From: CAYQQJ01 sp964419935
GTDB taxonomy: Bacteria; Pseudomonadota; Gammaproteobacteria; Pseudomonadales; Cellvibrionaceae
Direction of reading: 5' to 3'
Length of the DNA stretch: 64,000 nt
Assembly: GCA_964419935.1 (NCBI GenBank)
Contig: CAYQQJ010000020.1
Span: forward strand, 1 to 64,000
Part shown: piece after piece, positions 42,896 to 51,372 of the stretch
Position numbering within the stretch: position 1 is the first letter of the stretch
Layout: each line of letters opens with the position of its first letter
Translations under genes and position numbers: made by a program
Notes under the pieces: model-generated
Database searches by the model: none
Told to the model about the DNA's origin: nothing
Seen by the model: the letters and a program-made list of their open reading frames with translations, nothing else

Positions 42896-43489
42896 TTACA
42901 AAGTGCCTTTGGTGCTGGGCATGGCATCGCCCAGACGCGAATCTTTTTCCAGGGCCATGCGCAACGCGCGACCAAACGCTTTAAACACGGTTTCGGCCTG
43001 GTGGTGGGCATTGCTGCCGCGCAAACAATCAATGTGCAGCGTGACCTGAGCGTGATTGACAAACCCCTGGAAGAACTCCCAGAAGAGCTCCACATCGAAG
43101 TTGCCGATGCGCTTTTGGGTAAACGGAATGTTCATTACCAGGCCGGGACGGCCGGAAAAGTCCAGCACCACCCGGGACAGGGCTTCATCCAGCGGCACAT
43201 AGGCGTGGCCGTAGCGGCGAATGCCTTTTTTGCTGCCCAATGCCTTGGATACCGCCTGCCCCAGAGTAATGCCGATATCTTCGACACTGTGGTGGTCATC
43301 AATATGGTTGTCACCGCGGCAGGTCACATCGAGATCGACCATGCCGTGCCGGGCGATTTGGTCCATCATGTGTTCGAGAAACGGCACGCCTGTGTCAAAC
43401 TTGCCTGCGCCAGTGCCATCCAGATCGAGGCTGACGGAAATCTGGGTTTCCAGGGTATCGCGGCTGATGCTGGCCTTGCGTTCGGACAT
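42896..43489 (-). CDS. hisB: imidazoleglycerol-phosphate dehydratase
   Basis: Encodes 197 residues, monofunctional (no phosphatase domain, unlike E. coli HisB). Manganese-binding repeats [13 protein letters not shown] / [10 protein letters not shown] and [21 protein letters not shown] are intact. GGGAGAAG precedes ATG 43489. First gene of the four-gene his cluster; hisH follows after about 50 bp. Confidence 0.97.
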   Translation of the reverse strand: MSERKASISRDTLETQISVSLDLDGTGAGKFDTGVPFLEHMMDQIARHGMVDLDVTCRGDNHIDDHHSVEDIGITLGQAVSKALGSKKGIRRYGHAYVPLDEALSRVVLDFSGRPGLVMNIPFTQKRIGNFDVELFWEFFQGFVNHAQVTLHIDCLRGSNAHHQAETVFKAFGRALRMALEKDSRLGDAMPSTKGTL

Positions 43490-43602
43490 AATCTTCTCCC
43501 GCTCTTGCGGATCTGTAGCTGGAAGTTTCCGCGCTGGTGCGCCCGGAAGGTAAAGCGGGGAATTATACGGCTCAACACCTGAATGAGCCAGCTGCACGCC
43601 TA

Positions 43603-44154
43603 TTAGTCGGTTTTATCCTCGTCCGGCGCCTCACCCAAAAGCGCGAGAGATACGCGCTCATCGCGCAGCATGCGGAAGATCGTGTATAAATTGACACTAA
43701 TTACCGTCACCTCAAGCATCACGCCTCCGATGGAGCCGCTGAGAATATTGTTGAGCAGCCACAGGGCAGAGCCCATCAATACGACACAGCGCATCGCCAC
43801 ACCGTGCAGACGGAAAAACGCGTAGGTGCTGGTGATCGACGCCACAATCGGCAACATGTCCAACCAGGTGCGCGAAAACCACAGGCCGAGAGAGAATGTC
43901 ACTATAATGAACAGCCACGCCAGCCACAGGGCTTTGGTGTACATGGACACTGCCGAGCGCGTCGCGCTCATACTGGCGCTCGCCGCCGCAGTCATGTTGC
44001 CGAGCATGAAGAAGTGCGCCACATAGCTGATGCCCTGCAGGGTCATCAGCAATTTGAATGGCAGGTCCCGCTTCTGCAAAAACGAGCTAACACCGAGCAA
44101 AAACGCGAGGTAGCCAAATATCTGGGCGGGCGCGAAAATAACATCTATGGACAC
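43603..44154 (-). CDS. ygjV: YgjV-type inner-membrane protein
   Basis: Encodes 183 residues with about five to six membrane helices ([71 protein letters not shown]). The order and the short RxL/Q-rich first loop match the YgjV family (function unknown). Initiates at GTG 44154 after AAAAGG. It is upstream of hisB on the same strand but separated by about 110 bp, so possibly a distinct unit. Confidence 0.82.
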   Translation of the reverse strand: MSIDVIFAPAQIFGYLAFLLGVSSFLQKRDLPFKLLMTLQGISYVAHFFMLGNMTAAASASMSATRSAVSMYTKALWLAWLFIIVTFSLGLWFSRTWLDMLPIVASITSTYAFFRLHGVAMRCVVLMGSALWLLNNILSGSIGGVMLEVTVISVNLYTIFRMLRDERVSLALLGEAPDEDKTD

Positions 44155-44343
44155 AGAACAACCTTTTTACCAATGAAACGACAACAGGGACCCGTCTACT
44201 GAAATACCCTTGAGGCACCCTTGTAACGGAGGCGCCCCGGGCCCCAACGTTTTAAACCGCGCCGGATTGCTTTGGAGTTTTAATACCGGCTTGTCGTGGG
44301 TGCCGGTATTTGCCATGCTTCCGCGCCCTTTCGGACGAATTCA

Positions 44344-45672
44344 ATGACCGCAGCAGAACCCACACTCAGCAATATCGGCGCCGCCTTGCCCGCACGGGAT
44401 GCAAAACCGCTGCGCATTGCGCTCCTTGGTTACCGCAGCCACCCATTCGTGGGCGGCCAGGGCATCTATCTCAAGTACCTTAGCCGAGCGCTCGCGGCTC
44501 AGGGTCATAGTGTGGACGTTTTTTCCGGCCCGCCCTACCCGGAACTGGATGACAACATCCAGCTGATCAAAATTCCCAGCTTGAACCTGTTCGAAGCGCC
44601 CAACCATGTGCGGGCACTGCGTTGGCACCACCTGAAGAGCTACTCGGACACCATTGAATGGTTCAGTATGCTCACCGGCGGTTTTGCCGAGCCCTATACC
44701 TTTGGGCGGCGGCTGGTGAAATACCTGCGGCGCAACCACAGTCATTATGACATTTTCCACGACAACCAGAGCCTCTGTTACGGCCTGCTGCAAATCCAGC
44801 GCATGGGTTGCCCGGTGGTCAGCACCATTCATCATCCCATACACCGGGACCTGGAGCTCACCCTGGCCGCCGCCAAAAACTGGAAATACCGACTGTTCGC
44901 GCGACGCTGGTACAGCTTCCTGCGGATGCAGGAACAGGTCACCAGGCAGCTAAAGCATGTGGTGACTGTCTCCCAGGCGTCCCAAAACGACATCGCCACC
45001 CACTTCAACCTCAGCTCAAGCCGCACGACGGTCATTCCCAACGGCATAGACACCGCAGTGTTTCGCCCTCTCCCGGAGATTGCTCCGCAGCCATACCGGC
45101 TGATCACCACCGCGTCCTCGGATCAGCCCCTCAAGGGCCTGAGCTTCCTGCTGCAGGCCGTGGCGAAACTGCGCCGTCATTACCCGGAACTTCACCTGAG
45201 AGTCATAGGCAAACTCAAGGAGGATGGGGCGACACAGCAACTTTTGACCGACCTGCGGCTCGACGACTGCGTCTCCTTTGTCACCGGCATCAGCACCGAG
45301 GAACTGGTACAGGAATACGCGCGCGCGCAGATTGCGGTGTGTCCGTCCCTCTATGAGGGGTTCGGCCTGCCGGCCGGAGAAGCCATGAGCTGCGGCAAAG
45401 CCGTGGTCAGCACCAACGGCGGCGCACTGCCTGAGGTTGTTGGCGGTGCAGGCATTATAGTACCCAGCGGCGATAGTGAGGCATTAGTTGGTGCAATCTC
45501 CGCATTGTTCGAAGATTCCGGACAAATTCAGGACTTGGGCCACCAGGCCAGAAGCCGCATTGAGCAAACCTTCAGCTGGAGCAGAGTCGCCCAGGCATTG
45601 ACCCAGTATTATTATGATGCGCTTGAGCATTCCGCACTGCCGCGAAGCACAAACAACTGCGAGCGCTGCTGA
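44344..45672 (+). CDS. GT4-family glycosyltransferase
   Basis: Encodes 442 residues, GT-B fold. Transfers a sugar from a nucleotide donor with retention. N-terminal Rossmann domain (about 20-190; IALLGYRSHPFVGGQGIYLKYLSRAL); C-terminal donor domain (about 220-410) with IPNGIDTAVFRP, TTASSDQPLKGLSFLL, and the EX7E motif in YEGFGLPAGEAMSCGKAVV. No signal peptide; cytoplasmic. ATG 44344 fits the family N-terminus though its ribosome site is weak. Overlaps the methyltransferase by one base (TGATG), so they are coupled in translation. Substrate unknown; envelope or secondary glycan likely. Confidence 0.88.
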   Translation: MTAAEPTLSNIGAALPARDAKPLRIALLGYRSHPFVGGQGIYLKYLSRALAAQGHSVDVFSGPPYPELDDNIQLIKIPSLNLFEAPNHVRALRWHHLKSYSDTIEWFSMLTGGFAEPYTFGRRLVKYLRRNHSHYDIFHDNQSLCYGLLQIQRMGCPVVSTIHHPIHRDLELTLAAAKNWKYRLFARRWYSFLRMQEQVTRQLKHVVTVSQASQNDIATHFNLSSSRTTVIPNGIDTAVFRPLPEIAPQPYRLITTASSDQPLKGLSFLLQAVAKLRRHYPELHLRVIGKLKEDGATQQLLTDLRLDDCVSFVTGISTEELVQEYARAQIAVCPSLYEGFGLPAGEAMSCGKAVVSTNGGALPEVVGGAGIIVPSGDSEALVGAISALFEDSGQIQDLGHQARSRIEQTFSWSRVAQALTQYYYDALEHSALPRSTNNCERC

Positions 45673-46379
45673 TGCACACCGTTGACTTTGAGCTTCTGGA
45701 TATCCAGCCCGGCATGCGCGTCCTCGACTTGGGATGCGGCGAAGGCCGGCACAGCGTCGGCGCCCACTTTCTCTACCCCGCCGCAGAAGTGATAGGCGTG
45801 GACATCAGCTCGGAGGACGTGCGCACCGCACGTCAAAAATTAATGCACTACCCTTCCAGCCACCCCGCCCACTGCCAGTTGCTGGTGGCGGACGGACAGC
45901 AATTGCCATTCGCCGAGCACAGTTTTGATCGCATAATCTGCTCCGAGGTTCTGGAACATATCCCGCACTACGACGGTTTTCTGCAGGAAATAAACCGCCT
46001 GCTCAAACCCGGAGGTCTTTTCGCCGTCAGCGTACCCCGCTCATGGCCGGAACAAATCTGCTGGCGATTGAGCAGTGCGTACCACGACGTTGACGGGGGT
46101 CATATACGCATCTTTCAGGCGAAACAACTGCGGCAGGAAATTGAAAAGTACAACATGGCATTTCAACGCCGTCACTGGGCTCACGCCCTGCACACACCCT
46201 TCTGGTGGCTGCGTTGCCTTTTTTGGCAACGGGGCGAAAACTTCTGGCCGGTCCGACAATATCATCGCCTGCTGGTCTGGGACCTGATGCAAAAACCCTG
46301 GCTCACCCAGACACTTGAACGCGTTTTGAATCCACTGCTGGGAAAAAGCGTGGTGATGTATTTTCGTAAAGAGAAGTAG
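45672..46379 (+). CDS. class I SAM-dependent methyltransferase
   Basis: Encodes 235 residues. SAM site VLDLGCGEGRHSVGAHF (about 18-34), VIGVDISSEDVRTA, LLVADGQQLPFAEHSFDRIICSEVLEHI (Methyltransf_11 type), then LKPGGLFAVSVPRSWPE. The C-terminus is basic and aromatic. Its ATG overlaps the GT4 stop codon. Probably methylates the product of the neighbouring glycosyltransferase; the acceptor is not known. Confidence 0.88.
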   Translation: MHTVDFELLDIQPGMRVLDLGCGEGRHSVGAHFLYPAAEVIGVDISSEDVRTARQKLMHYPSSHPAHCQLLVADGQQLPFAEHSFDRIICSEVLEHIPHYDGFLQEINRLLKPGGLFAVSVPRSWPEQICWRLSSAYHDVDGGHIRIFQAKQLRQEIEKYNMAFQRRHWAHALHTPFWWLRCLFWQRGENFWPVRQYHRLLVWDLMQKPWLTQTLERVLNPLLGKSVVMYFRKEK

Positions 46380-46496
46380 TAACGGAAAAGGGAAAAGGGA
46401 AAAGGGAAAAATTATGGGGCGCACGCCACAGGATCTCAATTGTAGGGCGAAAAAGCCTAAGCGCGACGCGCATGGAAGCGCTAATGCCGTGAGGGC
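46380..46496 (+). repeat. GGGAAAA repeat plus GTAGGGCGAAAAAGC unit, copy 3
   Basis: Four GGGAAAA heptads (46385-46411) start within five bases of the methyltransferase stop codon. Further on, TTGTAGGGCGAAAAAGCC (46440-46457) matches TGCCGTAGGGCGAAAAAGCG at 59820-59839. This unit separates the methyltransferase from the next gene of the apparent operon and makes the next start hard to fix. Confidence 0.7.
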
Positions 46497-47642
46497 ATGG
46501 ATGCTCAAGAACGGCCTTCCGCCGGAGCGGAATGTAAAATATACCAGCCATTGATCATTGCTTTCATAACAACATTAACAACACGGGAACGTCTTATCAC
46601 TAACTCAATTATTTTTTCCGCTGATGACCTCCGTGAATCGGTGCATTTCATTCTCTCGCAACAGCGCGAATGCGGCGCCATTCCCTGGTACCAGGGCGGC
46701 AAGCTTGACCCTTGGGATCACACGGAAGCCGCGATGGCTTTGAGTGTCGGCGGTGCCTGGCAGCAAGCGCGGGCTGCTTATCAATGGCTGGCCGATAATC
46801 AGCTGGACGACGGCAGCTGGCACGCCCATTATTTTTGTGACGATGAACTCTCACATAAAAAGGAGACCAACTTTGTTGCCTATCCCGCTACGGGAATATG
46901 GCATCACTACCTGATCACCGGCGACAAGAAATTTCTGTCTCACTTTTTCCCGGTTATCGCCAAAGCCATTAATTATGTGCTGCAGTTTCAATCAACCCAC
47001 GGTGAAATTTACTGGGCGACCAACGCGGACAATCAACCGGAAAAAGACGCGTTGATTACCGCGTGCAGCTCCATTTTGCGCAGTCTCGAATGTGCATGCT
47101 TGGCGGCCCGCACACTGCACCGGGACTGCAGCACCTGGATTTCCGCGTACCGGCAACTGCACGACGCTTTACTGCACAAACCCGAAAGATTTGACCGAAC
47201 CTGGGAAAGCAAAGCGCGCTTTTCCATGGATTGGTACTATCCCATTCTCGCTGGCATATTCACACCGGAAGACGCGCGGATGCGGCTCGCCCAGCGCTGG
47301 CCGGAATTTATTGAAGCTGAATTGGGCTGTCGATGTGTCAGCGACGAACCCTGGGTGACCATGGCTGAAACCTCCGAGCTGGTCATCGCCCTAATTGCCG
47401 CAGGACAAAGACAAGAGGCCATAAACCTGTTCAACACACTCCACCAGTGGCGGGACGATGACGGTGGTTACTGGACGGGCTATGTGTTTCGCGACAAAGC
47501 GATTTGGCCGGAGGAAAAAACCACCTGGACGGTAGGCGCAGTTATTCTGGCGGCGGATGCCATCAACCGGTTAACCGCCGGCTCAACGTTGTTTACACGC
47601 CCCACTCAACTGTTGGATTCAATTGCTGAATCGAACTCTTGA
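46497..47642 (+). CDS. alpha/alpha-barrel 'prenyltransferase-like' protein
   Basis: Up to 381 residues. Repeated helical-barrel motifs: FILSQQRECGAIPWYQGGKLDPWDHTEAAMAL, YQWLADNQLDDGSWHAHYF, YPATGIWHHYLITGDKKFL, KARFSMDWYYPILAGI, RDDDGGYWTGYVFRD. This is the family often annotated prenyltransferase or terpenoid-cyclase-like, but the fold is shared with glycan-processing (alpha/alpha)6 enzymes and the DXDD motif of cyclases is not evident. The first about 36 residues come from repeat DNA; the true start is likely nearer 46600, at a non-ATG codon, so the 5' end is unsure. GT4, methyltransferase and this family occur together in other bacteria, suggesting a common pathway of unknown product. Confidence 0.75.
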   Translation: MDAQERPSAGAECKIYQPLIIAFITTLTTRERLITNSIIFSADDLRESVHFILSQQRECGAIPWYQGGKLDPWDHTEAAMALSVGGAWQQARAAYQWLADNQLDDGSWHAHYFCDDELSHKKETNFVAYPATGIWHHYLITGDKKFLSHFFPVIAKAINYVLQFQSTHGEIYWATNADNQPEKDALITACSSILRSLECACLAARTLHRDCSTWISAYRQLHDALLHKPERFDRTWESKARFSMDWYYPILAGIFTPEDARMRLAQRWPEFIEAELGCRCVSDEPWVTMAETSELVIALIAAGQRQEAINLFNTLHQWRDDDGGYWTGYVFRDKAIWPEEKTTWTVGAVILAADAINRLTAGSTLFTRPTQLLDSIAESNS

Positions 47643-47948
47643 CTCGAATTATTGAATAAAGCCATAAACCGTATGGCTAAAACCGCTCATCGCGAAGACC
47701 AACAGAAACTCTGATTTGCAGTGGCGGTCATAACGACGGAGTCCAGATGACAAAAATGCGCCGCTTGATGTGATAGCATGCGTTCAAGCGATTGAGAATA
47801 CGTTCCCCCGTCGGCTCGGCGCTAATTTCTAGCCTGGATGGCGTGGTTTCTCCGTGCAAACAACCCCGCTTGGCGTTTGTAGCACAGCAATGATTCTAAC
47901 TGCATCACCGAGATCTGTTTATCACTAATTCACAACAAAGGGATTAAT
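47643..47948. other. gene-free 306-bp region
   Basis: No gene, repeat or convincing terminator recognised. AAAGGG at 47937-47942 is the ribosome site of the following lipoprotein gene. Confidence 0.4.
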
Positions 47949-48812
47949 ATGAACAAATTACTTTTGGCGACAGCCTTGTCATTATCAGTTTATGGTTGCA
48001 GTGATGCCTCCGACCAGCAAAACACAGCCGCCGGAGCATCGTCCGTTCCAACGCTGACCCAGCAGTGGGAAACGCCGGAGCTGCGGGTACCGGAGTCTGT
48101 GCTGTACCACGAAAGCGAAGGCGAACGGTTCCTGCTGGTCTCGGAGATTGAAGGCGATGGCACCAAGGCCGATGGTCAGGGCGGTATTGCCAAGCTGTCA
48201 TTGTCCGGCGAAATCATCAACCAGGACTGGGTGCGAGGCCTGCATGCGCCGAAAGGAATGGGCGTGCACGGCGGTAAACTCTATGTGGCAGACCTGCACG
48301 ATGTGGCCGTTATCGATATGGCCTCGCAAACCGTGGAACTGCGAATCCCTGTGGCCGACGCGGTATTCCTGAATGATATTGCTGTGGATGATACCGGCGT
48401 TGTTTATGTGTCCGACACCCGCACCAACAAGGTCCACCGCATCATTGACAATACCGCCGAGGTTTACCTGGAGGATATTGAAGGTGCTAATGGCCTCACC
48501 ACCATCGGCAGTGATTTGTATATCGGTGCCAACGATACTCTGTGGAAGGTTGACGCCAACAAAAAAGTCACAGAAGTAACCGATGACTTTGAGGAAAACG
48601 CCGACGGTGTGGAAATGATCAAACCCAACGAGTTCCTCGTGAGCTGCTGGAAAGGCATCATTTATCACGTTGATGCCGAAGGCGAAGTCACCACCGTTCT
48701 GGACACTCGAGAAGCAGGCAGTAACACCGCCGACATCGGCTGGAATCCAGTCGACAAGATTCTCTACGTGCCGACCTTTTTGAAACATTCCGTCGTGGCT
48801 TATCAGTTGTAA
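47949..48812 (+). CDS. lipoprotein with SMP-30/NHL-type beta-propeller
   Basis: Encodes 287 residues. Lipobox LSVYGC at about residue 17, so lipid-anchored in the periplasm or outer membrane. The rest repeats blade motifs: PESVLYHESEGERFLLVSEI, APKGMGVHGGKLYVAD, DAVFLNDIAVDDTGVVYVSD, GANGLTTIGSDLYIGAN, NTADIGWNPVDKILYVPTF. This resembles gluconolactonase/SMP-30-like propellers. The metal-ligand set cannot be confirmed by eye, so enzymatic activity is open. Confidence 0.8.
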   Translation: MNKLLLATALSLSVYGCSDASDQQNTAAGASSVPTLTQQWETPELRVPESVLYHESEGERFLLVSEIEGDGTKADGQGGIAKLSLSGEIINQDWVRGLHAPKGMGVHGGKLYVADLHDVAVIDMASQTVELRIPVADAVFLNDIAVDDTGVVYVSDTRTNKVHRIIDNTAEVYLEDIEGANGLTTIGSDLYIGANDTLWKVDANKKVTEVTDDFEENADGVEMIKPNEFLVSCWKGIIYHVDAEGEVTTVLDTREAGSNTADIGWNPVDKILYVPTFLKHSVVAYQL

Positions 48813-48822
48813 GATCACTTCA

Positions 48823-48850
48823 ATGATGACCTGGTTATCCAGGTCATCAT
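48823..48850. terminator. inverted repeat between convergent genes
   Basis: ATGATGACCTGG-TTAT-CCAGGTCATCAT, perfect 12-bp arms; serves the lipoprotein gene and the converging methyltransferase, though T runs are short. Confidence 0.65.
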
Positions 48851-48864
48851 CTTACCGCAGCTTC

Positions 48865-49488
48865 TTATTTTTTCCGCAAAACGCCCAGCGAATTTATCGT
48901 TTCCTCCCACTCGAACTTACCGCTTTCCAATACAGCTTGCAGCGCCAAATAGGGCCCTTGTCCACCGTCTTCGGGATTGGGGAAAATATCGTGGATCGCC
49001 AGAACACCGCCGGGCAGAATATGGCGGGACCAATCCAGACAGTCCTGCCGGGACATCGCATGGCTGTGGCCACCGTCAACAAACACCATGGACAGGGGTG
49101 TCGCCCAATGGCGGGCCGCCAGAGCCGAGCTGGCGACCACGGGCACGACTGTATCTGCCAATTCGAAAATATCCAGGGTTTTGCGAAAGCGGGTGAAGCT
49201 GTCCATGCACTGATTGGCTGCATCGAACAGTTCCGGATCGTGATACTCTTCACCCACCTGATGTTCTTCCGAGCCGCGATGATGATCGACCGCATAAACG
49301 GTCATGCCGCAACTCTGGCAAGCGCTGCCGAGGTAGACAGTGGATTTACCACAATAGCTGCCGATTTCCAGACAGGGACCGAGGGGCGCGACGGCCTGTG
49401 CCAGATGGTAAAGATGTGCGGCTTCATCGTCAGCCAAAAAACCTTTTATCGCATGTTGCGTCACACGCGCATGCAGTTGATCAATCAT
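48865..49488 (-). CDS. class I SAM-dependent methyltransferase (Methyltransf_24 type)
   Basis: Encodes 207 residues. SAM motif CLEIGSYCGKSTVYLGSA (about 38-55), AVDHHRGSEEHQ, then MVFVDGGHSHAMSRQDCLDW and PGGVLAIHDIFPNPEDGG, as in small sugar or cephalosporin-hydroxylase-like O-methyltransferases. No membrane segment. Divergent from the acetyltransferase gene by about 55 bp. Substrate unknown; together with the GT4, acetyltransferase and other methyltransferase it may decorate a glycan. Confidence 0.85.
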   Translation of the reverse strand: MIDQLHARVTQHAIKGFLADDEAAHLYHLAQAVAPLGPCLEIGSYCGKSTVYLGSACQSCGMTVYAVDHHRGSEEHQVGEEYHDPELFDAANQCMDSFTRFRKTLDIFELADTVVPVVASSALAARHWATPLSMVFVDGGHSHAMSRQDCLDWSRHILPGGVLAIHDIFPNPEDGGQGPYLALQAVLESGKFEWEETINSLGVLRKK

Positions 49489-49543
49489 AAATGTGCCTTG
49501 AATAAAGGTGCCTTAAATAAAAGTGCCTTGAAGTGAGATAACC

Positions 49544-50266
49544 GTGCGCAAAGAGCATCGGCCGTTTTTTATTAAACAACTACAGAATCGTTGGTCGGCG
49601 TTTTATGTCCGGCGCTGGATCCGCCCGCAGTTCGACGCGCTCGGAAAAAGTCCCACGTTGGTCGCACCGTCCAGCCTGAAAATTTTCGGCACTCATATCT
49701 GCGCCGGCGATTATCTTCACCTTATCAGCAGCCCCACAAAGCCGGTGAGTCTAACTACCTGGCGAAGCAAACAGGGTGAAGGCCGCATCAGTATTGGCAA
49801 CTATTGTTTAATTTCACCCGGCGCGGAAATTACCTCCGCCGAACATATTCGTATTGGCGATAGTTGCATGATCGCCGCAGAGGTCGTTATCAGTGACAGC
49901 GATTGGCACGGACTCTATAACCGCACTCGCCCTTTCCGCTGCACCGAACCTGTTACCATTGCCAATAATGTTTGGTTGGGACAACGCAGTATTATCTGCA
50001 AAGGCGTAACCATCGGCGAGAACAGCGTCATTGGTGCCGGCGCTGTGGTTACGCGGGATATTCCAGCGAACGTTGTGGCCGCCGGCAATCCAGCGCGCGT
50101 GGTCAAACAACTGAATCCCAACAGACGCCGATTAACGCGAGAATTCCTGTTTCAAAATGGCGACTATTACGGCAAAAACCAGAACGAACTGGACCGATAC
50201 CTTTTGCATGACAACCGCTTTTTGTCCTGGTTGCGCGTGCTGTGCAAGCCGGGAAAACGGGACTGA
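49544..50266 (+). CDS. hexapeptide-repeat acyltransferase
   Basis: Encodes 240 residues from GTG 49544. Left-handed beta-helix repeats about 60-195 (ISIGNYCLISPGAEITSAEHIRIGDSCMIAAEVVISDSD, VTIANNVWLGQRSIICKGVTIGENSVIGAGAVVTRDIPANVVAAGNPARVVK), ending in the VxxGNPA(R/K) signature of the WbbJ/NodL/MaeB acetyltransferases. Likely O-acetylates a sugar in a surface glycan. The basic C-terminal extension (about 40 residues) is not catalytic. Confidence 0.88.
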   Translation: MRKEHRPFFIKQLQNRWSAFYVRRWIRPQFDALGKSPTLVAPSSLKIFGTHICAGDYLHLISSPTKPVSLTTWRSKQGEGRISIGNYCLISPGAEITSAEHIRIGDSCMIAAEVVISDSDWHGLYNRTRPFRCTEPVTIANNVWLGQRSIICKGVTIGENSVIGAGAVVTRDIPANVVAAGNPARVVKQLNPNRRRLTREFLFQNGDYYGKNQNELDRYLLHDNRFLSWLRVLCKPGKRD

Positions 50267-50298
50267 ATTTAATGGCACTGACTCCAACGACGATTTTC

Positions 50299-50376
50299 GT
50301 CATTCCCGCGCAGGCGGGAATCTCAGGGTTTGCAGGTCACCGGATGACTATGGATTCCCGCCTGCGCGGGAATGAC
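50299..50376. repeat. REP-like inverted repeat, copy 1
   Basis: 24-bp arms 50299-50322 and 50353-50376 are perfect reverse complements (starting GTCATTCCCGCGCAGGCGGG). Each arm also has an internal CCCGCGCAGGCGGG dyad. Copy 2 at 61090-61166. Confidence 0.8.
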
Positions 50377-50450
50377 AGCACTTGAGTAAGTGCCATTAGG
50401 GACTGAGCTCTTTACCGCACCTTCACTACTCATCGAGTGCACCGAGAGAG

Positions 50451-50606
50451 TTTGTTATCACGGATGGGCCTTTTGAAACCCTCGCGGCAGGGACGCCGCG
50501 GGACCGCTCTTTGGCATCCTGCCATCGCGGCATTAGTGCGTCCATGCACGTCGGAGCCACATGGACGTGTTTATGCGTTTTCAAAAGGCCCATCCGTGAT
50601 GACAAA
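50451..50606. repeat. structured element with 28-bp inverted repeats
   Basis: Left arm 50451-50478 and right arm 50579-50606 are complementary at 27 of 28 positions (core ATCACGGATGGGCCTTTTGA). The 100-base interior has smaller hairpins (GCCGCGG region; CGTCCATG...CATGGACG). No protein frame is credible. It is the main content of the gap between the acetyltransferase and pqiC. Confidence 0.65.
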
Positions 50607-50742
50607 CGGCGCGCAGCCCCAGTACCATTTTTATCGTGCACTGAACAAAATACAAAGCCACGGTAGATGGTGTGGATGTTTTCAGCCCGGCATCGACATT
50701 GTCGAATGCAGCTACGAAACTCGGCACCACCGGCAAATCATT

Positions 50743-51372
50743 TCAGTCTTCGGCAACGGCCAAGGCAATAGCCTCCGACAACTGGTTAAGCAGATCATTC
50801 AGGGCGGCTACGTATGCTTCATAGGACTTATCCGCCGCGCTAATGCGAGCGCTGAATTTCTCCGCGCGCAATTCCTCACCCCCATTACTGGAAAGAAGCC
50901 GCCACTTGGCTTGCAGCACCACATCGCCACCGCGCTCACCAGAGAATTTTTCGAACACAACGCGAATTTGCTGCTCGGGTCGTGCGCGATTATCCCAGGG
51001 AAAGGGCCAAACCTGATCCGTTCCCAGATACGCAGAAAGGTTATCCGCGAGAACCCGCACCACAGCTGCGTTGAGATCTCCCGCCCACACTGCATAAGGC
51101 GCAACCTCAATCTGCTGGCCACCGGACTCACTGACAACTCCCGGGTGATCAAGCAGCTCCGGCAATTTGACCGGGCCGACACCGAGGCTGCCGCGATAGG
51201 GTTGCGCTACACGTTGCTCCGTATCCTGGTCGGCGACCAGGGTGAAAAAATCGGTTTTGTATGCCGGCCCCGAACAAGCTGCCACCAGTGCGAGAACCAC
51301 GCCCACCAGGAACTGGCATTTCCATCTGCGTATCGGTGCAACCGAGGCCGCGTCTGCGTCAAGGGAACTCAT
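50743..51372 (-). CDS. pqiC: PqiC-type lipoprotein, intermembrane transport
   Basis: Encodes 209 residues. Basic N-terminus then hydrophobic helix with lipobox LVAAC at about residue 33; ABC-type transport auxiliary lipoprotein fold (FFTLVADQ ... LGVGPVKLPELLDHPGVV ... WAGDLNAAVVRVLADNLSAYLG). Sits in the outer membrane and docks the PqiB tube. Its ATG overlaps the pqiB stop (ATGA), giving coupled translation. Confidence 0.92.
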   Translation of the reverse strand: MSSLDADAASVAPIRRWKCQFLVGVVLALVAACSGPAYKTDFFTLVADQDTEQRVAQPYRGSLGVGPVKLPELLDHPGVVSESGGQQIEVAPYAVWAGDLNAAVVRVLADNLSAYLGTDQVWPFPWDNRARPEQQIRVVFEKFSGERGGDVVLQAKWRLLSSNGGEELRAEKFSARISAADKSYEAYVAALNDLLNQLSEAIALAVAED

